Assembly: GCF_015024225.1 (NCBI RefSeq)
Contig: NZ_JACJGM010000020.1
Location: 1 to 64,000, forward strand
Origin: Nocardioides lijunqiniae
GTDB taxonomy: Bacteria; Actinomycetota; Actinomycetes; Propionibacteriales; Nocardioidaceae
Length of the DNA: 64,000 nt
Direction: 5' to 3'
The notes under the pieces are model-generated. The model saw nothing but the letters and a program-made list of their open reading frames with translations. It searched no databases and was not told where the DNA came from. A program made the position numbers and the translations under genes. This document shows, in pieces, positions 37,879 through 45,894 of the stretch (the stretch's first letter is position 1; each line of letters opens with the position of its first letter).

Positions 37879-39320
37879 CCCGCTCCGCCGACATCCTCGC
37901 CCGCCTCGCGCTCATGCGCGCCGGCGACGTCCCGGTCCACGGTGGCCGCACCCTGGCCTACGTCTACGACTCCGGCATGGCCGAGGTCGAGCAGGTCGGG
38001 CGCGACGCGGTCGCGGCCTTCGCCGGCTCCAACGGCCTGGACCCCACGGCCTTCCCGAGCCTGCTGCAGATGGAGAACGACCTGGTCGCCTTCGCCGCCG
38101 GGCTGCTCGACGCACCTGAGACGGTCGTCGGCTCGGTGACCTCGGGCGGCACCGAGTCGGTGCTGCTGGCCGTGCAGACCGCGCGCGACTCGCGCCTCGA
38201 CGTGGCCTCGCCCTCGATGGTGCTGCCGAGCTCGGCCCACGCCGCCTTCCACAAGGCTGCCCACTACTTCGGCGTGCGCGCGGTGGTCGTGCCGTGCGGC
38301 CCCGACCACCGCGCCGACGCCGCCGCGATGGCGGCCGCCGTCGACGACACCACGGTGCTCGTGGTGGCCAGCGCGCCGTCGTACGCGCACGGGGTCGTTG
38401 ACCCGGTCACCGAGATCGCGGCGGCCGCCGCCGAGCGCGGGGTCCGCTGCCACGTGGACGCCTGCATCGGCGGGTGGGTGCTGCCCTACGCCGCCAGGCT
38501 GGGCCGCGAGGTCACGCCGTGGACCTTCGCGGTCCCGGGCGTCACGTCGGTCTCGGTCGACCTGCACAAGTACGGCTACGCCCCCAAGGGCGTCTCCCTG
38601 CTGCTGCACGCGACGCCCGCGCTGCGGCGACCGCAGTTCTTCGCCTCGGCCGACTGGCCGGGCTACACGATGCTCAACTCCACGATGCAGTCGACGAGGT
38701 CCGGCGGCCCCACCGCCGGTGCGTGGGCGGTCGTGCAGATGCTGGGCGACGCGGGCTACGAGAAGCTCGCCCGCGACGTCTTCGAGGCCACCGACCGGAT
38801 CGCCGCCGGGATCGCGGAGATCCCGGGCCTGCGGCTGCTCGCCCCGCCCGACTCCACGCTCGTCGCCCTGACGACCGACGACACGTGCGACCCGTTCACG
38901 GTGAGCGACGAGATGGGCGCCCGCGACTGGTACGTCCAGCCCCAGCTCACCTACGGCGACGTCCCGGCCAACATCCACCTCTCCGTCAGCGCCGCCACCC
39001 TGGCGCACGTCGAGGACTTCCTCGCCTCGCTCGCCGAGTCGGTGCGGGTCGCGGCGCAGTCCGGGCCGGTGCAGGTCGACGCCGGCGTGGCGGCGTACAT
39101 CGCGTCGCTGGACCCGGCCTCGATCACCGAGGAGGACTTCGACGGCCTGCTCGCGGCGGCGGGCCTCCTCGGCGCCGCCTCCGCCGACGAGGGGCTGGCG
39201 CTGCCCGACCGCAAGGCCGACATCAACGCCCTCCTCGACGTCGCCTCCCCCGCCCTCCGCGAGGCCGTCCTGCTCGCCTTCCTCGACCGCCTCTCCCGCC
39301 CGTCACGCCCCGGCGCCTGA
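37875..39320 (+). CDS. PLP-dependent group II decarboxylase / S1P-lyase-like enzyme
   Basis: A 481-residue fold type I PLP enzyme. The PLP lysine is K232 in SVDLHKYGYAPKG, and TSGGTESVLLA is the phosphate-binding turn. GTESV and DAPETVVGSVTSGG are typical of the aminoacyl decarboxylase and sphingosine-1-phosphate-lyase group. Coupling to the MelB-type transporter (ATGA) suggests uptake then cleavage of one substrate. In bacteria this group also includes aldehyde-releasing lyases. The substrate is not known. Confidence 0.84.
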   Translation: MTRSADILARLALMRAGDVPVHGGRTLAYVYDSGMAEVEQVGRDAVAAFAGSNGLDPTAFPSLLQMENDLVAFAAGLLDAPETVVGSVTSGGTESVLLAVQTARDSRLDVASPSMVLPSSAHAAFHKAAHYFGVRAVVVPCGPDHRADAAAMAAAVDDTTVLVVASAPSYAHGVVDPVTEIAAAAAERGVRCHVDACIGGWVLPYAARLGREVTPWTFAVPGVTSVSVDLHKYGYAPKGVSLLLHATPALRRPQFFASADWPGYTMLNSTMQSTRSGGPTAGAWAVVQMLGDAGYEKLARDVFEATDRIAAGIAEIPGLRLLAPPDSTLVALTTDDTCDPFTVSDEMGARDWYVQPQLTYGDVPANIHLSVSAATLAHVEDFLASLAESVRVAAQSGPVQVDAGVAAYIASLDPASITEEDFDGLLAAAGLLGAASADEGLALPDRKADINALLDVASPALREAVLLAFLDRLSRPSRPGA

Positions 39321-39353
39321 CGAGGCCACTGCCAGGCACCACCACCAGCCTAC

Positions 39354-39392
39354 GGTGGTTGAGGTGCGAGCGCAGCGAGCCTCGAAACCACC
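39354..39392. repeat. GGTGGTT...AACCACC hairpin module
   Basis: A 39-base imperfect palindrome with arms GGTGGTT and AACCACC and inner GAGG/CCTC and GCGAGC/GCTCGC arms. The same module, in either orientation, is at 53-91 and 39958-39998. It abuts copy B of the structured repeat, which begins with the CCGGTGGTCGAGCAGCGAGG word at 39405. Confidence 0.8.
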
Positions 39393-39404
39393 CCACCGCA
39401 CCCA

Positions 39405-39704
39405 ACCGGTGGTCGAGCAGCGAGGAGCGCCAGCGACGAGCGTCCGTCGAGACCCCTGCACCTCTGGCTGTCTCCTCGGGGCCGGACTGGGGTGCCGCGC
39501 GCTAGCCGGTCGCGTCTCCGCGTCAAGGAGCTTCGCCCGCTTCGCGGCGGCTGCGCCGTCCTTGACCCGGAGCCTCTCTCGACCGGCTTGACGGCGCACG
39601 GGGCGACACGGCTTCGCCGCGCCGCCCGCGCAATTGCGCGGCACCCCTCCTCATGGTGCTGGTGTGACTGGTGGTGCGACAACCGACACTCAGTGTCGGC
39701 AGTT
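39405..39704 (-). repeat. Structured dispersed repeat, copy B (inverted)
   Basis: Read on the minus strand this is the same element as 26517-26886. The core spans 39490-39646 with nested stems GGGTGCCGCGC/GCGCGGCACCC, AGCCGGTCG/CGACCGGCT, CTCCG/CGGAG and GTCAAGGA/TCCTTGAC, and the CCGC-gaa-GCGG inner hairpin. The terminal hairpin CCGACAC-T-C-A-GTGTCGG lies at 39683-39699. Relative to copy A the stem sequences are conserved while loop text has changed. No gene is supported from 39321 to 40052. Confidence 0.85.
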
Positions 39705-39998
39705 GGTCGCCACACCAGGCCGGCCAAGCGTGGAGACGTCGACGTGAGGCGCGAACTGCCGACGCTGATGACCAATAGGCAGGGCCCGCGCTGTTTGCGG
39801 GCGGCGCGGCGAAGCCGCCGCCGCCCGTGCGCCGCCAAAGCAGCCCGGGAGAGGCTCGGAGTCAAGGACGGCGAAGCCGCCGCGAAGCGGGCGAAGCTCC
39901 TTGACGCCGAGACCCGGGCTGCTAGCGCGCGGGCCAACACCAGCCCCGCACAAGCGGGGTGGTTTCGAGGCTCGCTGGCGCCTCGCACCTCAACCACC
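39695..39998 (+). repeat. Structured dispersed repeat, copy C, with covarying stems
   Basis: Copy C lies head to head with copy B around the inverted repeat GTCGGCAGTT (39695) and AACTGCCGAC (39754). Its core spans 39783-39935. Stems: GGCCCGCGC/GCGCGGGCC (39783 and 39927), AGCCCGGG/CCCGGGCT (39842 and 39913), CTCGG/CCGAG (39855 and 39907), GTCAAGGA/TCCTTGAC (39861 and 39898). Compared with copies A and B, three stems have different bases yet still pair. The tail ends in the GGTGGTT...AACCACC module at 39958-39998. Confidence 0.85.
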
Positions 39999-40003
39999 GG
40001 TGG

Positions 40004-40033
40004 GGTCGTTTCGAGGCTCGCACCTCAACGACC
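40004..40033. repeat. Short hairpin GGTCGTT...AACGACC
   Basis: A shortened version of the neighbouring hairpin module in which both arms carry a compensatory change: GGTGGTT/AACCACC has become GGTCGTT/AACGACC. It ends 20 bases before the stop of the acetyltransferase gene on the minus strand, so it may serve as that gene's terminator. Confidence 0.75.
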
Positions 40034-40052
40034 GAGGCGTGTCCCGGACCTC

Positions 40053-40334
40053 TCAGGCGACGAGGTCGGCGTACGCCGGGTGACGCTCGATGTAGCTCGC
40101 GACGAAGGGGCACGACGGGACGACCCGCAGGCCACGGTCGCGGGCGGCGTCCAGCGCGTGCTTGACCAGCGTCCCGCCGATGCCCTTGCCCTCGAACTCG
40201 TCACGGACGACGGTGTGGGTGAGGTCCATGACGCCCTCGGAGAGCTCGTACTCGGCGAACCCGGCGAGCGTGCCGTCGGCGGTGATCTCGAAGCGGTGCT
40301 GGGCGGGGACGTCGGTGACCTGGGTGGCAGCCAT
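40053..40334 (-). CDS. Gcn5-type small N-acetyltransferase
   Basis: A 93-residue protein of the short GNAT subfamily. The pattern is EYELSEGVMDLTHTVV, FEGKGIGGTLVKHALD (acetyl-CoA loop GKGIGG) and the family end CPFVASYIERHPAYADLV. Members are single-domain acetyltransferases with unknown acceptors. The ATG at 40334 gives the normal length. It follows the PfkB gene on the same strand after a 20-base gap and may be read through from it. Confidence 0.88.
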   Translation of the reverse strand: MAATQVTDVPAQHRFEITADGTLAGFAEYELSEGVMDLTHTVVRDEFEGKGIGGTLVKHALDAARDRGLRVVPSCPFVASYIERHPAYADLVA

Positions 40335-40354
40335 GGGCACCAACCTACGGGCGC

Positions 40355-41266
40355 TCACCCAGCGAGGGCGCTCACCGACTCCAGGGAGTAGGAGCCGGCG
40401 TCGGTGCCGAGCCCCTGCGCGACCTGGGCCGCGGTGGCGCACCCGAGTCGCGCCGCCGCAGCGGCGTCGTGGCCGAGCGCGAGCCCGCGCAGGAAGCCGG
40501 CCGAGAACGCGTCGCCGCAGCCGGTCGTGTCGACGACCTCCACCGGGTACGCCGCCACCTCGACGACGTCGTCGGAGGTGACGACGAGCGCGCCCTTCGC
40601 GCCCCGGGTGACCGCGACGCAGCCGGCACCGGCGGCGAGCAGGGCGCGGGCGCCCTCGGCGAGGTCGGTGGCGCCGGTGAAGCCCAGCACCTGCTCGTCG
40701 TTCGGAAGCAGGTAGTCGGTGTGGGGCAGGGCGCCGGCGATCCAGGCGAGCATGTCGGGGTCGCCAGGGGCGAGCACGTCCAGCGACGTCGTCGCGCCGA
40801 GGGAGTGCGCGTGCGCGAGCAGCTGCCCGGCGGCCTCCCCGCCGAGGAACTCCGGCCCGCCGAGGTGCAGGTGGGTGATGCCCTCCAGCGCACCGAGGTC
40901 CAGGTCGTCGAGCGTGAACGCACCGTTGGCGCCGATGCAGTGCCAGGCCGGTCGGTCGCCGCCGGGGCGAACCGGGATCACCGACGAGGAGGTCTGGTGG
41001 TCCGGCTTGCGCACCAGCCCCGACACGTCGACGCCCTCGCGCCCGAGGAGCGCGAGCAAGGTGTCGCCGATGACGTCGGTCCCGATCGCGCCGAGGGACA
41101 GCACCTCCGCACCGAGCCGCGCGAGCACCACGGCGGTGCCGCCCGCCGTGCCGGCCGGTGACCACCGGATGGTCTCGACGAGCTGGCCGTCCGAGCCCTG
41201 CGGGATGGACTCGACGCCGATCACGTGGGTGTCGAGGACGTGCACGCCGACGGCGGCGACTCTCAT
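40355..41266 (-). CDS. PfkB family carbohydrate kinase
   Basis: A 303-residue ribokinase-fold sugar or nucleoside kinase. It has the N-terminal GGTAVVLARLGAEVLSLGAIGTDVIGD-type region (PfkB signature 1) and the C-terminal DTTGCGDAFSAGFL, with the catalytic Asp in GCGD (signature 2). It is coupled by ATGA to the class II aldolase gene upstream, and both follow a TetR gene. A kinase-then-aldolase sugar breakdown route is likely. The sugar is unknown. Confidence 0.9.
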   Translation of the reverse strand: MRVAAVGVHVLDTHVIGVESIPQGSDGQLVETIRWSPAGTAGGTAVVLARLGAEVLSLGAIGTDVIGDTLLALLGREGVDVSGLVRKPDHQTSSSVIPVRPGGDRPAWHCIGANGAFTLDDLDLGALEGITHLHLGGPEFLGGEAAGQLLAHAHSLGATTSLDVLAPGDPDMLAWIAGALPHTDYLLPNDEQVLGFTGATDLAEGARALLAAGAGCVAVTRGAKGALVVTSDDVVEVAAYPVEVVDTTGCGDAFSAGFLRGLALGHDAAAAARLGCATAAQVAQGLGTDAGSYSLESVSALAG

Positions 41267-41913
41267 GGGTTCTCCTGCGGGGTTCCGTAGCTGCGGGCGA
41301 TGGCCGCGGCGACCACCGCGGCCTGGTCGGCCCCGGTCAGGGTGCGGGGCGTCCCGAGGACGCTGGCGCGGTGGTGGAGAGTCGCGAGCCACTCCAGGAG
41401 CAGCGCGTGCTCGACGGCCTGGGCCAGGTCGGCGCCGACGGCGACCGAGCCGTGGTTGGCCATCAGCGCCGCCTGCCGGTCGACCAGCGCGTCGCGCACG
41501 TGGACGGCGAGCTCGGGGGTGCCGAACGTCGCGTACGGCGCGACGCGCACCGCCCCGCCGAGGGCCAGCTGCTGGTAGTGGAGGACCGGCAGCTCGTCCA
41601 GGACGCAGGCGACCGCGGTGCTGTAGGGCGCGTGGGTGTGCACGACGGCGGCCGCGGCCGTGGTGGCGTAGAGCCCGAGGTGCAGGTCGAGCTCGGAGGT
41701 GGGGCGCAGGGCGCCCTCGAGCACCCGACCGTCGGTCGAGACGACGGTGACGTCGTGGGTGGTGCAGTCGCCGAGGACGACGCCGGAAGCCGTGACGGCG
41801 ACCCGGTTTCCCTGGCGGGCGCTGACGTTGCCCGCCGTGCCGACGAGGAGCCCGGCCTCGGCCAGGCGCCGCGACGCCGCCGCCACGGAGGCGCGCAGGT
41901 CGTCGCTCGTCAC
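41263..41913 (-). CDS. Class II aldolase/adducin family protein
   Basis: A 216-residue aldolase of the L-fuculose-phosphate or L-ribulose-phosphate group. GTAGNVSAR near residue 25 and the zinc ligands HTHAPYS and the late ANHGSV (His) are present, with the catalytic Glu in TSELDLH. The GTG at 41913 overlaps the TetR stop as GTGA, and its stop overlaps PfkB as ATGA, so the three genes form one operon. It should cleave a phosphorylated sugar made by the kinase. Confidence 0.9.
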   Translation of the reverse strand: MTSDDLRASVAAASRRLAEAGLLVGTAGNVSARQGNRVAVTASGVVLGDCTTHDVTVVSTDGRVLEGALRPTSELDLHLGLYATTAAAAVVHTHAPYSTAVACVLDELPVLHYQQLALGGAVRVAPYATFGTPELAVHVRDALVDRQAALMANHGSVAVGADLAQAVEHALLLEWLATLHHRASVLGTPRTLTGADQAAVVAAAIARSYGTPQENP

Positions 41914-42566
41914 GGCTGGACCCGGAGGCTGGAGGCGGGCACGGCGTAGCGCTGGAGGTAGGCCGTCACGAGGATGATGCCCTCCTCGACCAGCTCGGCG
42001 TCCCCCTCGTCGTCGTGCTCGTAGGCCAGCTGGAAGACGCGGTCGCCGATCTCGACGGCCAGGAGTGCCGTCTTCACGGGCAGCGTCGGCAGCGCCAGGC
42101 CCTTCTCGATCGCGAACCCTCGCAGCGTCGCGGCCACCCGGGCGTTGTGCTCGCGACCGAACTGGTGCAGCGCCACGTTGGTGCGCCCGCGCAGGTAGAT
42201 CTCGACGAAGGCGCGCCGGCGTCGGTAGACGGTGACGAAGGCACCCATCGTCGTGCGGACCAGCGACTCCAAGGTGAGCTCGCGCAGGCTCGCGAGGTCG
42301 GCCAGCACCTGGTCGTCCATCTCCGCCATGTCGCGCTCGGCCAGCGCGATCAGGACGTCCTCCTTGTCGGCGAAGTACTGGTACAGCGACGCCACCGGGA
42401 CGCCCGAGGCGAGCGCGATGTCGCGGGTCGTCAGCGCCTCGACGCCGTGCTCGACCACCAGCCGCGAGGCGGTGTCCAGGAGGTGCTCGACCTTGCGACG
42501 GCTCCGGACCTGGGTGGGCACCCGGCGCCGGCGGGGAGGCGCGGACTCGGCCGCGTGCGATGTCAC
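41910..42566 (-). CDS. TetR family transcriptional regulator
   Basis: A 218-residue TetR protein. The helix-turn-helix lies at about 43-66 ([25 protein letters not shown]). The ligand domain follows. The GTG at 42566 begins the operon with the aldolase and PfkB kinase, so it probably controls its own operon in response to the sugar or its phosphate. An Arg-rich N-terminal tail ([17 protein letters not shown]) precedes the domain. Confidence 0.88.
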   Translation of the reverse strand: MTSHAAESAPPRRRRVPTQVRSRRKVEHLLDTASRLVVEHGVEALTTRDIALASGVPVASLYQYFADKEDVLIALAERDMAEMDDQVLADLASLRELTLESLVRTTMGAFVTVYRRRRAFVEIYLRGRTNVALHQFGREHNARVAATLRGFAIEKGLALPTLPVKTALLAVEIGDRVFQLAYEHDDEGDAELVEEGIILVTAYLQRYAVPASSLRVQP

Positions 42567-42670
42567 GACGCAAGAGTAGAGCCAAAAGACGAAGCCGACA
42601 CATGTTTATGTTTCTCGGCCCCACGCCCCGCCTCTCATCACCGCCAACCCGACCCTGGTGGGATGTACCC

Positions 42671-43369
42671 ATGAGCGCACTCGCGGGCCTGGTGGACAAG
42701 GGACTGATGGCACCGGACTGGGCGGAGGCCCTCGCACCGGTCGACGACCGGATCGGCCGCATGGGCGCGTTCCTGCGCGACGAGCTCGCCGCCGGGCGCG
42801 ACTACCTCCCGGCCGGCGACCACGTCTTCCGGGCCTTCCGCCGCCCCCTGGCGGACGTGCGCGTCCTCGTCGTCGGGCAGGACCCCTACCCCACTCCCGG
42901 ACACCCGATCGGCCTGAGCTTCGCCGTCGACGCGCACGTGCGACCCGTGCCGCGCAGCCTCGCCAACATCTACCGCGAGCTGGGCACCGACCTCGGTCTC
43001 GCCACTCCTGAGCACGGCGACCTGACCGCGTGGTCCGAGCAGGGCGTGATGCTCCTCAACCGGGTCCTGACCGTGCGTCCGACCGAGTCGGCCTCCCACC
43101 GCGGTCGCGGCTGGGAGGAGGTCACCGAGTGCGCGATCACCGCCCTCGTGCGGCGCGTGGCCGACGGCGGCCCGCCGGTCGCGGCGATCCTGTGGGGCCG
43201 CGACGCCCAGTCGCTCAAGCCGCTGCTCGGCCCCGTCCCCTGGGTCGAGTCGGCGCACCCCTCTCCCCTGTCGGCGTCCCGGGGCTTCTTCGGCTCGCGC
43301 CCCTTCTCCCGAGTCAACCGGCTCCTCGAGGAGCGCGGCGGACAGGCCGTGGACTGGTCGCTCCCCTAG
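42671..43369 (+). CDS. ung: Uracil-DNA glycosylase (family 1)
   Basis: A 232-residue Ung enzyme. The catalytic water-activating motif is GQDPYPTPG (D71), and the DNA-intercalation motif is [13 protein letters not shown] (H196). It removes uracil from DNA in base-excision repair. The ATG at 42671 ([12 protein letters not shown]) gives the family length; a longer frame from 42560 overlaps the TetR start region and lacks similarity. It diverges from the TetR operon. Confidence 0.95.
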   Translation: MSALAGLVDKGLMAPDWAEALAPVDDRIGRMGAFLRDELAAGRDYLPAGDHVFRAFRRPLADVRVLVVGQDPYPTPGHPIGLSFAVDAHVRPVPRSLANIYRELGTDLGLATPEHGDLTAWSEQGVMLLNRVLTVRPTESASHRGRGWEEVTECAITALVRRVADGGPPVAAILWGRDAQSLKPLLGPVPWVESAHPSPLSASRGFFGSRPFSRVNRLLEERGGQAVDWSLP

Positions 43370-43403
43370 CCGTCCCGCTTGACGTCCGGGATATAGTTGA
43401 AAC

Positions 43404-44177
43404 ATGAACTACCGGATGCCCGCTCTCTACCTCGGCCACGGCGCGCCGCCCCTGCTCGACGACCCGATCTGGTCGGGTGAGCTTGCCGCGTGGGCGCGCG
43501 ACCTCCCGCGCCCGAAGGCGATCCTGATCGTCAGCGCGCACTGGGAGTCGGCACCGGTCAGCCTGAGCGCCAACGGCGCCCCGCTCGTCTACGACTTCGG
43601 TGGCTTCGACGCGAAGTACTACCGGATGACCTACGAGACCCCCGACGCCACCGCACTCGCCAAGCGGGTCGCGGCGATGATGCCGGCCACCGAGCCGGTC
43701 CACCAGCACACCTCGCGCGGCCTCGACCACGGCGCGTGGGTGCCGCTGCGGATCATGTACCCGGAGGCCGACATCCCGGTCCTCCAGATGTCCCTGCCCA
43801 CCCAGGACCCCGCGCGCCTGCTGGCCCTCGGCGAGAGGCTGCGCCCGCTGCGCGACGAGGGCGTGCTGATCATCGGCAGCGGGTTCCTCACCCACGGGCT
43901 GCCGTTCCTGAAGGAGTTCCGCATCGAGGCGGCCGCGCCCGGCTGGTCGCAGGAGTTCGACGCCTGGGCCGGCGAGGCGCTGGCCCGCGGCGACGTCGAC
44001 GCGCTCGCCAACTACCGCGCAGAGGCCCCCGGCATGCCCTACGCCCACCCCACGGTGGAGCACTACACGCCCCTGTTCGTCACCCTCGGCGCCGCCACCA
44101 CCCCCGACGACCCCGGCATCCAGGTCATCGACGGCTTCTGGATGGGGCTGTCGAAGCGCTCACTCCAGATGGCCTGA
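43404..44177 (+). CDS. Class III extradiol dioxygenase (LigB/DODA type)
   Basis: A 257-residue dioxygenase of the DODA/LigB group. The metal ligands are read in LYLGHGAPPLL (His 12 region), SAHWES and RGLDHGAWVPL, with SGFLTHGLP near the end. Such enzymes cleave catechols using Fe(II), or zinc in DODA-like members. It stands alone with a short AT-rich leader (GGATATAGTTGAAAC at 43388). No catechol pathway genes surround it, so the substrate is open. Confidence 0.88.
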   Translation: MNYRMPALYLGHGAPPLLDDPIWSGELAAWARDLPRPKAILIVSAHWESAPVSLSANGAPLVYDFGGFDAKYYRMTYETPDATALAKRVAAMMPATEPVHQHTSRGLDHGAWVPLRIMYPEADIPVLQMSLPTQDPARLLALGERLRPLRDEGVLIIGSGFLTHGLPFLKEFRIEAAAPGWSQEFDAWAGEALARGDVDALANYRAEAPGMPYAHPTVEHYTPLFVTLGAATTPDDPGIQVIDGFWMGLSKRSLQMA

Positions 44178-44214
44178 CCCCGACACCCCGCAGCCTCTGG
44201 GCATTTCCTGTCAC

Positions 44215-44270
44215 TTCTGGGCCAGAGTTCTGGCCCAGAACCTCAGGTTTTTCAGCATCTGCTGAAAACC
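44215..44270. repeat. Two palindromes at a convergent junction
   Basis: The first has perfect 12-base arms TTCTGGGCCAGA (44215-44226) and TCTGGCCCAGAA (44229-44240). The second, GGTTTTTCAGCA...TGCTGAAAACC at 44246-44270, matches 4812-4836 and 30520-30544. Both lie between the convergent dioxygenase and glutamate-synthase-like genes. They would fold into separate hairpins and probably end transcription from both sides. Confidence 0.8.
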
Positions 44271-44279
44271 CTGCTCCCG

Positions 44280-45854
44280 CTACGCCGGCCCCGACGCACC
44301 CGCCGCGACGTCCGCGGGACGCTCCGAGCCGGGGACGGCCATCAGCCGGCGCACGTCCTCCTGCAGGGCCGGGCCGAGCTCGCCCCAGCCCGGCTCGTAC
44401 CCGTAGAGCTCGCGCAGCGAGACCCGCGAGCGGGTGCCGTCGAGCAGGTCGACGTCCTCGGGCCCGATCAGACCCGGGTGGACGACGCCGACGGCCTCGC
44501 TGACCTTGATCAGGTCGCGGCGCAGGGAGGTCACGTAGTTGGCGGCGCGCACGGACTTCAGCGTCGGGTCCAGCCCGCGCTGGAGCCAGGCGTTCTGCGT
44601 CGCGACGCCGGTCGGGCAGTGGTCGGTGTGGCACTTCTGGGCCTGGATGCAGCCGATCGCGAGCATCGCCTCGCGGCCCACCTGGATCAGGTCCGCGCCC
44701 AGCGCGAACGCCACGGTCGCGGTCTCGGGGATGCCGAGCTTGCCGCCGCCGATGAACGTCACGTCGTCGGTGAGCCCGGCGGCGGCGAAGCGCCGGTAGA
44801 CCTCGCTGAAGCCGATCCGGAACGGGTAGGCCACGGAGTCGGCGAAGACCATCGGCGCCGCGCCGGTGCCGCCCTCGCCGCCGTCGATGTTGACGAAGTC
44901 GACGCCGCGCTGCCCGCCGGCCATCTCCGCGACCAGGTGGTCCCAGAAGTCCAGGTTGCCCACGGCCGACTTGATGCCGACCGGCAGCCCGGTCTCGGCG
45001 GCGATCATCTCGACGAAGTCCAGCATCGAGTCGACGTCGTGGAAGACCTCGTGCCGGCTCGGTGAGGCGCAGTCGACCCCGGCCTTGATCCCGCGGATCG
45101 CGGCGATCTCGTCGCTGACCTTCGCGGCGGGCAGCATCCCGCCGAGGCCCGGCTTGGCGCCCTGCGACAGCTTGATCTCCAGCGCCCGGACCGGCGCGCC
45201 GGCGACCAGGTCCTTGAGCCGCGCCAGGTCGAAGCGGCCGTGCTCGTCGCGGCAGCCGAAGTAGGACGTGCCGATCTGGAAGACCAGGTCGCCGCCGTTG
45301 CGGTGGTACGGCGAGAGCCCGCCCTCCCCGGTGTTCTGCAGGCAGCCGGCGAGGTCGGCCCCGCGGTTGAGCGCCTCGATCGCGTTGGCCGACAGCGAGC
45401 CGAAGCTCATGCCGGAGATGTTGACCACCGACGGCGGCCGGAAGGCCTTGGCCCGGCCCCGGGCGGCGCCGATGACCTTGGCGGCCGGCACCGGGACGCC
45501 CTCCTCGGCGTGCCGTCCGGTCGCGGCGCCCGGCCCGGTGAACGTGCGGTGCTTGATGATCGGGTAGCCGACGACGTTCTCGACGTCGTTGTCGGTGCCG
45601 AAGCCGAAGTAGGAGTTCTCCAGCTTCGAGGAGGCGTAGACCCAGCGCCGCTGGTCACGGCTGAACGGCCGCTCCTCGTCGTTGGAGGTGACGATGTACT
45701 GGCGCAGCTCGGGGCCGAACCGCTCGAGCTGGAAGCGCAGGTGCCCCACGACGGGGAACGTGCGCAGGATGGCGTGCTTGCGCTGGGTGAGGTCGTGTGC
45801 GGCGACCGCACCGAGCGCCGCGGCGCCGAGGGCCGCGACCCGGGTGAGCTTCAT
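44280..45854 (-). CDS. FMN-binding glutamate-synthase-like protein
   Basis: A 524-residue protein of the GltB central/FMN domain family (GltS_FMN). It has an N-terminal hydrophobic segment (VAALGAAALGAVAAH), the FMN region GGEGGTGAAP, and an iron-sulfur cysteine set CIQAQKCHTDHCPTGV as in glutamate synthases. Standalone members lack the glutaminase domain, so the reaction is unclear; a role in the electron transfer or repair of flavoenzymes is possible. The ATG at 45854 lies 41 bases after the SSADH stop, so it probably belongs to the KstR-boxed operon. Confidence 0.87.
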   Translation of the reverse strand: MKLTRVAALGAAALGAVAAHDLTQRKHAILRTFPVVGHLRFQLERFGPELRQYIVTSNDEERPFSRDQRRWVYASSKLENSYFGFGTDNDVENVVGYPIIKHRTFTGPGAATGRHAEEGVPVPAAKVIGAARGRAKAFRPPSVVNISGMSFGSLSANAIEALNRGADLAGCLQNTGEGGLSPYHRNGGDLVFQIGTSYFGCRDEHGRFDLARLKDLVAGAPVRALEIKLSQGAKPGLGGMLPAAKVSDEIAAIRGIKAGVDCASPSRHEVFHDVDSMLDFVEMIAAETGLPVGIKSAVGNLDFWDHLVAEMAGGQRGVDFVNIDGGEGGTGAAPMVFADSVAYPFRIGFSEVYRRFAAAGLTDDVTFIGGGKLGIPETATVAFALGADLIQVGREAMLAIGCIQAQKCHTDHCPTGVATQNAWLQRGLDPTLKSVRAANYVTSLRRDLIKVSEAVGVVHPGLIGPEDVDLLDGTRSRVSLRELYGYEPGWGELGPALQEDVRRLMAVPGSERPADVAAGASGPA

Positions 45855-45894
45855 GCTCTAGAGGTACCCGCAATCGGCACCGGACGATAGGGCG

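Noticed and set aside
39303..39997. Arg/Ser-rich frames across the repeat pair
   Set aside because: Same reason: they are translations of a structured repeat and do not look like proteins.
43378..43400. A promoter TTGACG...TATAGT before the dioxygenase gene
   Set aside because: The two boxes are only about nine bases apart, too short for a sigma-70 promoter.
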